This document shows positions 7,254 through 14,535 of a stretch of 17,108 bases of DNA, in pieces; the first letter of the stretch is position 1; the number at the start of each line of letters is the position of its first letter. The stretch is taken from assembly GCF_042754225.1 (NCBI RefSeq), contig NZ_JBHZAH010000107.1, forward strand, positions 1-17,108, given 5' to 3'. A program made the position numbers and the translations under genes. The notes under the pieces were generated by a model, which was not told where the DNA came from, ran no database searches, and saw only the letters and a list, made by a program, of their open reading frames with translations. The stretch comes from Rhodococcus_G sp042754225. GTDB taxonomy: Bacteria; Actinomycetota; Actinomycetes; Mycobacteriales; Mycobacteriaceae.

Positions 7254-7916
7254 ATGACCTCCTCCTCTCGTAGTCGTTCCGCGGACAAGTCCTCCGCAAA
7301 CAACGGGACCGTCTCGACGCTGACCGACGACGACCTCAGTTCCAATGCACAGCGCGAACGCCGCAAGCGAATCCTCGACGCGACGCTGGCGCTGGCGTCC
7401 AAGGGCGGGTACGAGGCCGTGCAGATGCGCGCCGTCGCCGAACGCGCCGACGTCGCGGTGGGCACGCTCTACCGCTACTTCCCGTCGAAGGTCCATCTCC
7501 TGGTCTCGGCACTGGCGAACGAATTCGAGAAGATCGACTCCCGCAGGAAGATGCCGCCGGGCAACAGCCCCATCGAGCGCATGCACCTGATCCTGGGCCA
7601 GATCACCCGCGCCATGCAGCGCGACCCCCTGCTCACCGAGGCCATGACGCGCGCGTTCATGTTCGCCGACGCGTCGGCCGCCGCCGAGGTCGACCAGGTC
7701 GGCAAGCTGATGGACTCGCTGTTCGCCAGGGCGATGAGCGACGGCGTCCCGTCCGAGGAGCAGCTCGCGATCGCACGCGTCATCTCCGATGTGTGGCTGT
7801 CGAATCTGGTCGCGTGGCTGACTCGGCGCTCCTCCGCCACCGACGTGGCGAAGCGACTCGAACTGACCGTGGAACTTCTTCTCGGCGGCGGTTACAAGGA
7901 TCCCGTCACTCCATAA
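7254..7916 (+). CDS. kstR: KstR, TetR-family repressor of sterol catabolism
   Basis: The 220-residue regulator matches M. tuberculosis KstR (Rv3574) strongly: SSNAQRERRKRILDATLALASK, then the helix-turn-helix region VQMRAVAERADVAVGTLYRYFPSKVH (about 56-81), then the ligand-domain stretches MQRDPLLTEAMTRAFMFADAS (121-141) and ARVISDVWLSNLVAWLTRR (174-192). It represses cholesterol side-chain and upper-pathway genes until steroid CoA thioesters accumulate. The start is set by a ribosome binding site at 7241-7245. The N-terminus has about 17 more residues than I recall for the M. tuberculosis protein; this extra part is Ser/Arg-rich and low in complexity (SSSRSRSADKSSANNG) and lies ahead of the DNA-binding domain. 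A KstR site in its own promoter implies autoregulation. The OtsB-GH15 fusion starts 14 nt downstream. Confidence 0.95.
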   Translation: MTSSSRSRSADKSSANNGTVSTLTDDDLSSNAQRERRKRILDATLALASKGGYEAVQMRAVAERADVAVGTLYRYFPSKVHLLVSALANEFEKIDSRRKMPPGNSPIERMHLILGQITRAMQRDPLLTEAMTRAFMFADASAAAEVDQVGKLMDSLFARAMSDGVPSEEQLAIARVISDVWLSNLVAWLTRRSSATDVAKRLELTVELLLGGGYKDPVTP

Positions 7917-7917
7917 G

Positions 7918-7923
7918 TAGAAT
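7918..7923 (+). promoter_or_regulatory. Candidate -10 element for a leaderless OtsB-GH15 transcript
   Basis: TAGAAT matches five of six TATAAT positions and ends 7 nt before the GTG at 7931, the spacing expected if transcription begins at the start codon. No Shine-Dalgarno sequence is visible. The element begins just past the kstR stop. If real, the fusion gene is transcribed independently of the KstR-controlled promoter. Confidence 0.45.
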
Positions 7924-7930
7924 TCGCGCA

Positions 7931-10471
7931 GTGAGTGCGCAGGATCTACCAGTCGAGCTCCGCAGGCGTCTCGTGTCCGTCGCGAGGACGCCGCGTCTGC
8001 TTGTCGCGTCCGACTACGACGGGACCATGGCCCCGATCGTGTCCGACCCGGCGAAGGCCTTCCCGCATGCGGAATCCGTGCGGGCCCTACGGTCCCTCGC
8101 GAGTCTGCCCGCGACGACCTCCGCCGTGATCTCCGGGCGCGCGCTGCGCGATCTCGCGATGCTGTCGCGGCTGCCCGTCGAGGTGCAGCTCGTCGGCAGT
8201 CACGGCTCCGAGTTCGACGTCGGCTTCGTACACGAGATCAGCGACGACGCCCGCCGCCTGCTGCGCGAGATCACCGAGGAACTGCAGGAGATCGCGGCCG
8301 AGGGCGAGGGCGTCACGGTCGAGATCAAGCCGGCCAGCGCCGCGCTGCACGTGCGCAACGCCGTGCCGGAGATCGGCGAGGCCGCGCTCGAACGGGTGCG
8401 CGGCGGCGCCGCCACCTGGAACGGGGTACAGGTCACCGAGGGCAAGGCCGTCATCGAGCTCGCGGTCATCGCGACCGACAAGGGCGAGGCGCTCGACATC
8501 CTCCGGCATCGGGAGGGCGCGTCGGCGACCGTGTTCTTCGGCGACGACGTCACCGACGAGAAGGCGTTCAGCCGGCTGCAGGGACCCGACGTCGGCATCA
8601 AGGTCGGGGAGGGCGACACACTCGCCGAGTACCGGGTGGCGAGCACCGAGGACGTCAGCGCCGCGCTGGCGTTCCTGCTCGAAGAACGCCACACCTGGCT
8701 GCACGGCGACAGCGCCACCCCGATTCAGCGGCTGACCATGCTCGCGAGCCCCCGCTCGGTGGCACTGCTGACCCCCGACGCGACCCTGACCTGGCTGTGC
8801 CACCCCGAACCGGACTCGGCCGCGATGTTCGCCCACCTGCTCGGCGGCGTCGGGGCCGGACACTTCACCGTCGCGCCGCACCGCGCCGCACTTCCGTTGA
8901 GCCAGCGCTACATCGACGGCACCATGACCGTGCAGACCCGGTGGGCGAGCCTGCAGGTCACCGACTACCTGCCACACGACGTCGAGCCCGGGCGCACCGA
9001 CCTGACCCGGGTGATCACCGGCCAGGCCAAGGCCGTGGTGACCTTCGCGCCCCGCCCCGAATTCGGCCAGGTCCAGGTCCACCTCGAGCTCGAGGAGAAC
9101 GGATTGCGGGTGTACGGCACCAGCGACCCCGTGGTGCTGCGCTCCCCCGGTGTGCACTGGGAGATCTCGAGCGACGGCGTGCAGCAGACCGCCAGCGCGG
9201 TCGTCGACCCGTCCGAGGGCCCGGTGCTGCTCGAACTGCGCTGCGGCAGTTCCGAGCTCGGACCGTCCGAGACTCCCGAACTGGAACGTCGCGCGGCGAG
9301 CGAGTCGTACTGGCGGGACTGGGCGGAAGGCCTGGAGCTGCCGAACCGCAAGCGCGGCCTGATGAAGCGCTCGGCGCTGACCCTGCGCGGGCTCGTGCAT
9401 GCGGACTCCGGCTCGATCCTCGCCGCCGCCACCACCTCGCTCCCCGAGGAGATCGGCGGAGTCCGCAACTGGGACTACCGCTACTGCTGGCTGCGCGACG
9501 CCGCGCTGACCGCGTCCGCGCTCGTCGCACTGGGTTCGCTCGGCGAGGCCGAGGCGTTCCTGACCTGGGTGCACGGCGTGCTCGAGACGCTGCCCGGCCC
9601 CGAACGCCTGCACCCGCTGTACACGATCTACGGCGGCAACCTGCCCGCCGAGGCCGTGATCGACTCGCTGCCCGGCTACAGCGGGTCGCGGCCGGTGCGC
9701 ATCGGCAACGCCGCCAATTCACAGGTGCAGCTCGACGTGTTCGGCCCGATCGTGGACCTCATCTCGCACCTGGCGCACGCCCGCGACAAGCACGGCGTCG
9801 CCGAGCCGGTCACCGACGCCGACTGGAACCTGGTGCGCGCCATGGTTTCCGCGGTCCAGGCCCGATGGTCCGAACCGGACAACGGGATCTGGGAGATCCG
9901 CGGCAACCCTCGTCACCACGTGTACTCGAAGGTGATGTGCTGGGTGACCGTGGACCGCGCCCTGACCCTCGCCGAGCTCTTCGGTCGCGACGCCGAACCC
10001 GAGTGGGCCCCGTTGCGCGCCGAGATCGCCGACGAGGTCCTGGACCGCGGCTGGAGCGACCGCGCGCGCTCGTTCACCGCGGCCTACGACGGCACCGACC
10101 TCGACGCTGCCACCCTGCACATCGGACTGTCGGGGCTGATCGACCCCGCCGACCCGCGGTTCGCGGCGACGGTGACCGCGACGGAGGCCGAACTGCGCAG
10201 CGGCTCGACGGTGTACCGGTACCACCACGACGACGGACTGCCCGGCGGCGAGGGCGGATTCCACCTCTGCGCGGCCTGGCTGGTGGAGGCCTACCTGCTG
10301 ACCGGGCAGCGCGCCGACGCCGAGGCGCTGTTCGCCCAGTTGGTCGAGACGGCCGGCCCGACCGGCCTGCTCAGCGAGGAGTACGACCCGGTCGCCGAAC
10401 GATCACTGGGCAACCACCCTCAGGCGTACAGCCACATCGGGCTGCTCCGCTGCGCGCAGTTGCTCAGCTGA
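7931..10471 (+). CDS. otsB: Trehalose-6-phosphate phosphatase (OtsB) fused to a GH15 trehalase/glucoamylase-like enzyme
   Basis: The 846-residue chain starts with a HAD-type OtsB domain (about 20-255). It has motif I SDYDGTMAP (nucleophile Asp28, Asp30), motif II ISGRALRDL, a Lys in EGKAVIELAV, and motif IV GDDVTDEKAF with Asp205, Asp206 and Asp209. All catalytic positions are present, so trehalose-6-phosphate dephosphorylation is likely. A trehalase-like N-terminal domain (about 260-480) and a GH15 (alpha/alpha)6 barrel follow. The barrel has NWDYRYCWLRDA (513-524), GIWEIRGNPRHHVYSKVMCWV with probable acid Glu655, and SEEYDP with probable base Glu816/817, then QAYSHIGLLRCAQLL. Related actinobacterial GH15 enzymes hydrolyse trehalose. 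The GTG at 7931 was chosen; the frame is open upstream only inside kstR. There is no frameshift or stop between the domains. The domain calls are firm; the GH15 substrate is inferred. Confidence 0.88.
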   Translation: MSAQDLPVELRRRLVSVARTPRLLVASDYDGTMAPIVSDPAKAFPHAESVRALRSLASLPATTSAVISGRALRDLAMLSRLPVEVQLVGSHGSEFDVGFVHEISDDARRLLREITEELQEIAAEGEGVTVEIKPASAALHVRNAVPEIGEAALERVRGGAATWNGVQVTEGKAVIELAVIATDKGEALDILRHREGASATVFFGDDVTDEKAFSRLQGPDVGIKVGEGDTLAEYRVASTEDVSAALAFLLEERHTWLHGDSATPIQRLTMLASPRSVALLTPDATLTWLCHPEPDSAAMFAHLLGGVGAGHFTVAPHRAALPLSQRYIDGTMTVQTRWASLQVTDYLPHDVEPGRTDLTRVITGQAKAVVTFAPRPEFGQVQVHLELEENGLRVYGTSDPVVLRSPGVHWEISSDGVQQTASAVVDPSEGPVLLELRCGSSELGPSETPELERRAASESYWRDWAEGLELPNRKRGLMKRSALTLRGLVHADSGSILAAATTSLPEEIGGVRNWDYRYCWLRDAALTASALVALGSLGEAEAFLTWVHGVLETLPGPERLHPLYTIYGGNLPAEAVIDSLPGYSGSRPVRIGNAANSQVQLDVFGPIVDLISHLAHARDKHGVAEPVTDADWNLVRAMVSAVQARWSEPDNGIWEIRGNPRHHVYSKVMCWVTVDRALTLAELFGRDAEPEWAPLRAEIADEVLDRGWSDRARSFTAAYDGTDLDAATLHIGLSGLIDPADPRFAATVTATEAELRSGSTVYRYHHDDGLPGGEGGFHLCAAWLVEAYLLTGQRADAEALFAQLVETAGPTGLLSEEYDPVAERSLGNHPQAYSHIGLLRCAQLLS

Positions 10472-10485
10472 TCCGCGAATCGCCC

Positions 10486-11601
10486 TCAGCGACGCCGGGT
10501 GCGACGCGCTCCGCTGGGTGAGGGCGGCGCCGCGGTGTGACCGCGGACGAGTTCGGTGTCGAGCATCTCGACCGTGGCAACGCCGGGATGCGAGGGCCGG
10601 AGCAACAGCGCGCCCGCCCGCCGCCCCTTCTCCTCGGCCGGCTGGCGCACCGTGGTCAGCCCCTCCCTCAACGCCTCGTCGATGCCGTCGAATCCGGTGA
10701 TGGACAGCTGGCCGGGCACGTCGAGGCCACCCCAGCGCGCGAAGTCCAGTGCACCCAGGGCCAATACGTCCGTGGTGCACAGCAATGCGGTGATACGCGG
10801 GTTCACCGCCATCGCCTCTTCGGCGGCGGAGTGCCCGGCCTTCGCACTGTGCTCGCCGCGCTCGATCACGGTGAGCGACGCGGGGTCGAGGCCGGCCGCG
10901 GACAAGGCGTCACGCACACCGGCGATCCGTTCCCGCTGGACGTGGAAGTTCGGCGACTGCAGCCGTTCCGCGTCGGCGGGACCGTCCCGCTGATCGCGCC
11001 CGAGCCGCATGCACAGCACGCCGATCTCCTCGTGCCCCAACGACAACAGGTAGTCGGCGACCTTGCGCATGGCTCCGCGGTCGTCGATGCCGACCAGCGA
11101 CGCGCCCGCGATCTCGCGCGGCTGGTCGCACACGACCATCGGCAGTCTTCGCTCGACCACGGCGGCGAGGTACGGGTCGTCGTCGGCGACCGAGTAGACG
11201 ACGAAGCCGTCCACGCCGGCCTGCTGCACGACCGCTGCTGCGCTCACGTCGTCGCGACCGGGACCGGCGGGCACCAGCAGCAGACCCTGGCCCGCGGCCT
11301 CACAGGACTCCGCCAGACCCGCAAGGAAGCTCATCGCCGCCGGATCCCGGAACGAGTAACTCAGCGCCTCGGTCAGCAGCAGCCCGACCGCGCCGGCCCG
11401 GCGGGTTCGCAGCGAGCGGGCGACCGGATCGGGCCCCGGGTAGCCACGCCGCTTGGCCGCGTCGAGGACCCGCTCCCGCAGTTCCGCGGACAGTTGGTCG
11501 GGCCGGTTGTAGGCGTTGGAGACCGTGGTTCGGGAAACCTTGAGCTCCGCCGCCAGCGACGCCAGCGTCGCCTGACGACGTGGATGACGGGACCGGGGCA
11601 T
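10486..11601 (-). CDS. LacI-family transcriptional regulator, Rv3575c-like
   Basis: The 371-residue protein has a LacI helix-turn-helix at the N-terminus (ATLASLAAELKVSRTTVSNA, 11-30), a hinge near 55-70 (GPDPVARSLRTRRAG) and a periplasmic-binding-protein-like effector domain (about 70-355) with GVDGFVVYSVADDDPYL and LSITGFDGIDEAL. The sequence closely resembles what I recall of M. tuberculosis Rv3575c, also convergent with kstR there; its ligand is, to my knowledge, not established. The ATG at 11601 puts the DNA-binding domain at the usual distance from the N-terminus; a TTG at 11658 would add 19 residues. The C-terminus is Arg/Pro-rich (PSPSGARRTRRR). It converges on the OtsB-GH15 gene with a 14-nt gap and diverges from the metal importer, so it could control either, or itself. 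Confidence 0.88.
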   Translation of the reverse strand: MPRSRHPRRQATLASLAAELKVSRTTVSNAYNRPDQLSAELRERVLDAAKRRGYPGPDPVARSLRTRRAGAVGLLLTEALSYSFRDPAAMSFLAGLAESCEAAGQGLLLVPAGPGRDDVSAAAVVQQAGVDGFVVYSVADDDPYLAAVVERRLPMVVCDQPREIAGASLVGIDDRGAMRKVADYLLSLGHEEIGVLCMRLGRDQRDGPADAERLQSPNFHVQRERIAGVRDALSAAGLDPASLTVIERGEHSAKAGHSAAEEAMAVNPRITALLCTTDVLALGALDFARWGGLDVPGQLSITGFDGIDEALREGLTTVRQPAEEKGRRAGALLLRPSHPGVATVEMLDTELVRGHTAAPPSPSGARRTRRR

Positions 11602-11607
11602 AACGGG

Positions 11608-11613
11608 ACGGTA
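11608..11613 (-). promoter_or_regulatory. Candidate -10 element for a leaderless lacI transcript
   Basis: The minus strand reads TACCGT, a TANNNT hexamer ending 6 nt before the ATG at 11601. No Shine-Dalgarno-like stretch precedes the ATG. This is a weak match, supported mainly by position. Confidence 0.3.
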
Positions 11614-11659
11614 CGCAATGCCCGAGGTGACCGAAAGCACGACCCCGCTAATGTACAAC

Positions 11660-11672
11660 GGAAACGGTTTCC
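11660..11672. promoter_or_regulatory. Odd-centred palindrome, probable operator (Zur- or LacI-type)
   Basis: GGAAACGGTTTCC consists of perfect 6-bp arms (GGAAAC/GTTTCC) around one central G. It lies in the 86-bp region between the divergent lacI and metal-binding lipoprotein genes, 3 nt upstream of the candidate -10 of the latter, so bound protein would block that promoter. The single-base centre and the G-AAA/TTT-C pattern resemble mycobacterial Zur boxes (TGAAAATCATTTTCA), with 10 of 15 positions shared. LacI-family sites more often have an even CG centre. I infer a metal-responsive operator, but LacI autoregulation is not excluded. Confidence 0.55.
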
Positions 11673-11674
11673 AT

Positions 11675-11680
11675 TAAGAT
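11675..11680 (+). promoter_or_regulatory. Candidate -10 element of the metal ABC importer operon
   Basis: TAAGAT fits TANNNT and ends 7 nt before the ATG at 11688, so the mRNA is probably leaderless or nearly so. No good Shine-Dalgarno sequence is present (CTTGGGC precedes the ATG). The palindrome at 11660-11672 lies immediately upstream. Confidence 0.45.
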
Positions 11681-11687
11681 CTTGGGC

Positions 11688-12740
11688 ATGCCTTCGGTCG
11701 ACTTCACAGCCCCACGGTTCCGCCGCGCCCGCCCTCGCGCCGCGGGGTTCGCCGCGATCGGTCTGGTCGCGGTCGCCGCGCTCGGCCTGAGTGCCTGTTC
11801 GACTGCCTCGGCGGGCGACTCGGCCGCGAACGGTCAGCGCATCAGCGTCGTCGCCTCCACCAACGTGTGGGGATCGGTGGCCGCCGCCGTCGCGGGCGAG
11901 CACGCCGACGTCACCTCCATCGTCACCGACCCCGCGGCCGACCCGCACTCCTACGAGGTCACCCCCCGGAACGCGGCCACCCTCACCGACGCCGACCTGA
12001 TCGTCTACAACGGTGGCGGCTACGACGGATTCCTCGACGACGTCCTGCGCAGCACCCGCGACAAGCGCACGGTCAACGCGTTCGAGTTGTACGGCGCCGA
12101 GTCGGACCTCGAGGACGGGCACGACCACGTCACCGATCCCGCCGCCGCGGCACCGGTTGCCGCAGTGCCCGATTCACACGACGGCCACGACCACGCGCAC
12201 GGCGCGGTGAACGAGCACGTCTGGTACGACGTGCCCACCGTCGACGCCGTCGCCGAGAAGGTCGCCGCGGAGCTCGGCGAGCTCGACCCGGCGAACGCCG
12301 CCGCGTACACCGCCAACGCCGCCGCGTTCCACGAGAAGCTGCACGCGATCACCGCCATCACCTCGTCGATCGCGAAGGACCACCCGCAGGCCCCGGTCGC
12401 ACAGACCGAGCCCATCGCGCACTACCTGCTCGCCGCCGCGAACCTGCGCGACGAGACGCCCGAGGACTTCACCAAGGCCATCGAGGACGGCAACGACCCG
12501 CCGCCGGCCGCCATCGCCGCGACCCGGGACCTCCTGGCAACGAAGAAGGTCGGCGCGCTCGTCTACAACACCCAGACGCAGGACAAGGTGACCAACGACA
12601 TTCGGTCCACCGCGGAGGCCGCGGGCATCCAGGTGGTCGAGGTGACCGAGACCCTCCCCGCCGGGGTCGATTACATTACGTGGCAAACCAACAACGCGAA
12701 GCAGCTCGCTGCCGCACTCGGCTCGGCACCGCTCGGCTGA
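11688..12740 (+). CDS. Zinc/manganese ABC transporter substrate-binding lipoprotein (ZnuA/AztC-like)
   Basis: The 350-residue precursor has a basic N-terminus, a hydrophobic segment (about 19-33) and a lipobox LSAC with Cys37, so it is a lipid-anchored extracytoplasmic protein. The mature part is a cluster A-I metal-binding protein: VVASTNVWGSVA at its start, DPHSYEVTP with His87, NEHVWYD with His177 and EPIAHYLLAA with His245 as likely metal ligands, and the C-terminal VVEVTETLPAG typical of the family. A His/Asp-rich loop (about 142-172: DGHDH, DSHDGHDHAHG) is typical of zinc importers. The ATG at 11688 is preferred over a TTG two codons upstream. It heads an operon with an ATPase and a permease. 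Zinc is more likely than manganese because of the His-rich loop; ZnuA and AztC types cannot be separated here, and no AztD-like gene is adjacent. Confidence 0.88.
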   Translation: MPSVDFTAPRFRRARPRAAGFAAIGLVAVAALGLSACSTASAGDSAANGQRISVVASTNVWGSVAAAVAGEHADVTSIVTDPAADPHSYEVTPRNAATLTDADLIVYNGGGYDGFLDDVLRSTRDKRTVNAFELYGAESDLEDGHDHVTDPAAAAPVAAVPDSHDGHDHAHGAVNEHVWYDVPTVDAVAEKVAAELGELDPANAAAYTANAAAFHEKLHAITAITSSIAKDHPQAPVAQTEPIAHYLLAAANLRDETPEDFTKAIEDGNDPPPAAIAATRDLLATKKVGALVYNTQTQDKVTNDIRSTAEAAGIQVVEVTETLPAGVDYITWQTNNAKQLAAALGSAPLG

Positions 12741-12760
12741 CGGAAACCTGAGGCCACCAC

Positions 12761-13609
12761 GTGACAACCGATCCCACCGCCCCCGCCGTACAACTGCAAG
12801 GCGCGCGGCTTGCATACGGCGACCGCACATTGTGGTCGGGCCTCGACCTCGCGGTCGCGCCCGGCGAGTTCGTCGCCGTGCTCGGCCCCAACGGATCCGG
12901 CAAGACGTCCCTGCTCAAGGTGCTGCTCGGCCAGGTACCCCTGTCCGGGGGCACCGTCCGCGTCGCGGGCACGCCGGCCAAGGCCGGCAATGCGCACGTC
13001 GGGTACATCCCCCAGCAGAAGTCCATGGACGAGGGCGTGCCGCTGCGCGGCCGCGACCTGGTCGGACTCGGCGTCGACGGCCACCGCTGGGGTACCGGAC
13101 TGCGGAACAGGCGCGCCCGCAACGCGATCGTCGACGCCGCCATCACCGAGGTCGGCGCGCAGTCGTACGCCGACGCGCCGGTCGGGTCGCTCTCCGGCGG
13201 CGAACAGCAGCGACTGCGGGTGGCCCAGGCCCTGGTCGGCAATCCGCGGGTGCTGCTGTGCGACGAGCCGTTGCTCAGCCTCGACCTGGCGAACCAGCAT
13301 CGAGTCTCCGACCTGATCAACCGCCGCCGACTCGGCCACGACACCGCCGTGCTGTTCGTGACGCACGAGATCAATCCGATCCTGCCGCTCGTCGACCGCG
13401 TGCTGTACCTGGTGGACGGACGCTTCCGGATCGGCACCGCCGCAGAGGTGATGACCTCCGAGGTGCTGTCCGAGCTCTATCAGACCGATGTCGAGGTGTT
13501 GCACGTGCGCGGGCGGCTGGTCGTCGTCGGCACCGGCGACGCCATCGACGCGCTCGGCAGCGCGGGCGGCCGCGGCGACGAGGGCGTCCACCACGAGGAC
13601 CACGCATGA
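12761..13609 (+). CDS. Metal ABC transporter ATP-binding protein
   Basis: The 282-residue ABC ATPase has Walker A GPNGSGKT (42-49), the Q-loop in YIPQQKSMD (82-90), signature LSGGEQQR (144-151), Walker B VLLCDEP with Glu169, the D-loop SLD and the H-loop VTHE (His202). All catalytic elements are intact. Together with the flanking lipoprotein and the multi-helix permease it forms a cluster A-I type Zn/Mn importer and supplies the energy on the cytoplasmic side. The start is GTG, 7 nt after a weak TGAGG site and 20 nt after the upstream stop. The C-terminus ends in an acidic and His-containing tail (GVHHEDHA), beyond the usual domain, of unknown meaning. The stop overlaps the permease start (ATGA). 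Confidence 0.92.
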   Translation: MTTDPTAPAVQLQGARLAYGDRTLWSGLDLAVAPGEFVAVLGPNGSGKTSLLKVLLGQVPLSGGTVRVAGTPAKAGNAHVGYIPQQKSMDEGVPLRGRDLVGLGVDGHRWGTGLRNRRARNAIVDAAITEVGAQSYADAPVGSLSGGEQQRLRVAQALVGNPRVLLCDEPLLSLDLANQHRVSDLINRRRLGHDTAVLFVTHEINPILPLVDRVLYLVDGRFRIGTAAEVMTSEVLSELYQTDVEVLHVRGRLVVVGTGDAIDALGSAGGRGDEGVHHEDHA

Positions 13610-14493
13610 ACGAGAAGCTCTCCGACGCACTGTCGAACATGTTCGACTGGCAGGCCACCCTGGACCTGCTGCACTACGACTTCGTGCAGCAGGCGCTGCT
13701 CGCCGCCGCGATCCTCGGCCTGCTCGCGGGCGCGATCGGACCGCTGATCATCAGCAGGCAGATGTCGTTCGCGGTGCACGGCACCAGTGAGCTGTCACTG
13801 ACGGGCGCGTCGGCTGCCCTGCTCGCCGGGGTGAGCGTCGGCGTCGGCGCGATCGTCGGTTCGGTGGTCGCCGCGGTCCTGTTCGGCCTGCTGGGTTCGA
13901 AGGCCCGCGAACGCGATTCGGTGATCGGCGTGATCATGTCGTTCGGCCTCGGCCTGTCCGTGCTGTTCATGTGGCTCTACCCGGGCCGCACCGGCACCAG
14001 TTTCTCCCTGCTGGTCGGGCAGATCGTGGGCGTCGGGAACAGCGGGCTACAACTGCTTCTCGTGTGCGCGGTGCTGGTCCTCGCCGTCCTCCTGGTGGTG
14101 TACCGGCCGCTGCTGTTCGCCAGCACCGATCCCGACGTCGCGCTGGCACGCGGCGTGCCGATCCGCATGCTGTCCATCGTCTTCGCGGTCCTCGTCGGCG
14201 TCGCCGCGGCCCTCGGCGTCCAGATCGTCGGTGCGCTGCTGGTGCTCTCGCTGCTGATCACCCCTGCCGCCGCGGCCGCACGCATCACCTCGAGCCCGCT
14301 GCGGACCACGGTGCTCTCCATCGTGTTCGCCGAGGTGGCCGCGGTCGGCGGCATCCTGCTCTCACTCGCGCCGGGCGTGCCGGTGTCGACGTTCGTCACC
14401 ACCATCTCGTTCGTGATCTACCTGGCGTGTCGGGCGATCGGGGCGCGGCGCGGCCGTGGCGCCGGCCGCAAGCCGGTCCCGGCCGCTGCCTGA
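13606..14493 (+). CDS. Metal ABC transporter permease (ABC-3 family)
   Basis: The 295-residue integral membrane protein of the ZnuB/AztB/MntB type has about eight hydrophobic helices between residues 25 and 280: AAAILGLLAGAIGPLII, ALLAGVSVGVGAIVGSVVAA, VIGVIMSFGLGLSVLFMWLY, LQLLLVCAVLVLAVLLVVY, SIVFAVLVGVAAALGVQIVG, ALLVLSLLITPAAAA and two C-terminal ones. The STDPDVALARGVPIRML loop is the usual cytoplasmic ATPase-facing segment of the family. The start ATG overlaps the ATPase stop by 4 nt and has a GAGGA site 6 nt upstream. The frame is open far upstream through the ATPase gene, but that part is a shadow. The C-terminal tail is short and basic (ARRGRGAGRKP). It forms the channel for the metal delivered by the lipoprotein. 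Confidence 0.92.
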   Translation: MNEKLSDALSNMFDWQATLDLLHYDFVQQALLAAAILGLLAGAIGPLIISRQMSFAVHGTSELSLTGASAALLAGVSVGVGAIVGSVVAAVLFGLLGSKARERDSVIGVIMSFGLGLSVLFMWLYPGRTGTSFSLLVGQIVGVGNSGLQLLLVCAVLVLAVLLVVYRPLLFASTDPDVALARGVPIRMLSIVFAVLVGVAAALGVQIVGALLVLSLLITPAAAAARITSSPLRTTVLSIVFAEVAAVGGILLSLAPGVPVSTFVTTISFVIYLACRAIGARRGRGAGRKPVPAAA

Positions 14494-14523
14494 CGGTCGG
14501 CCGACGGCGTGCACCGGGGCGCC

Positions 14524-14529
14524 TAGGAT
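14524..14529 (+). promoter_or_regulatory. Candidate -10 element (or Shine-Dalgarno) of pxpA
   Basis: TAGGAT fits TANNNT and ends 6 nt before the ATG at 14536. The embedded AGGA, 7 nt before the ATG, could instead be a ribosome binding site; sequence alone cannot separate these readings. If it is a promoter, pxpAB is a unit separate from the metal importer, whose stop lies 42 nt upstream. Confidence 0.35.
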
Positions 14530-14535
14530 TCGGGC

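Noticed and set aside
7931..10471. Suspicion that the OtsB-GH15 fusion is two genes joined by a sequencing error
   Set aside because: The frame is continuous, with no start, ribosome binding site or gap between domains, and a trehalase-like linking domain fills the middle.
10482..10525. Inverted repeat GCCCTCA / TGAGGGC between the OtsB-GH15 and lacI genes as a possible terminator
   Set aside because: The loop is about 30 nt, no T-run follows on either strand, and most of it lies inside the lacI coding region. Too weak to call.
14496..14505. Palindrome GTCGGCCGAC between the permease and pxpA
   Set aside because: A ten-base GC-rich palindrome is expected by chance at this composition, it cannot form a good RNA hairpin, and it does not overlap a convincing promoter.
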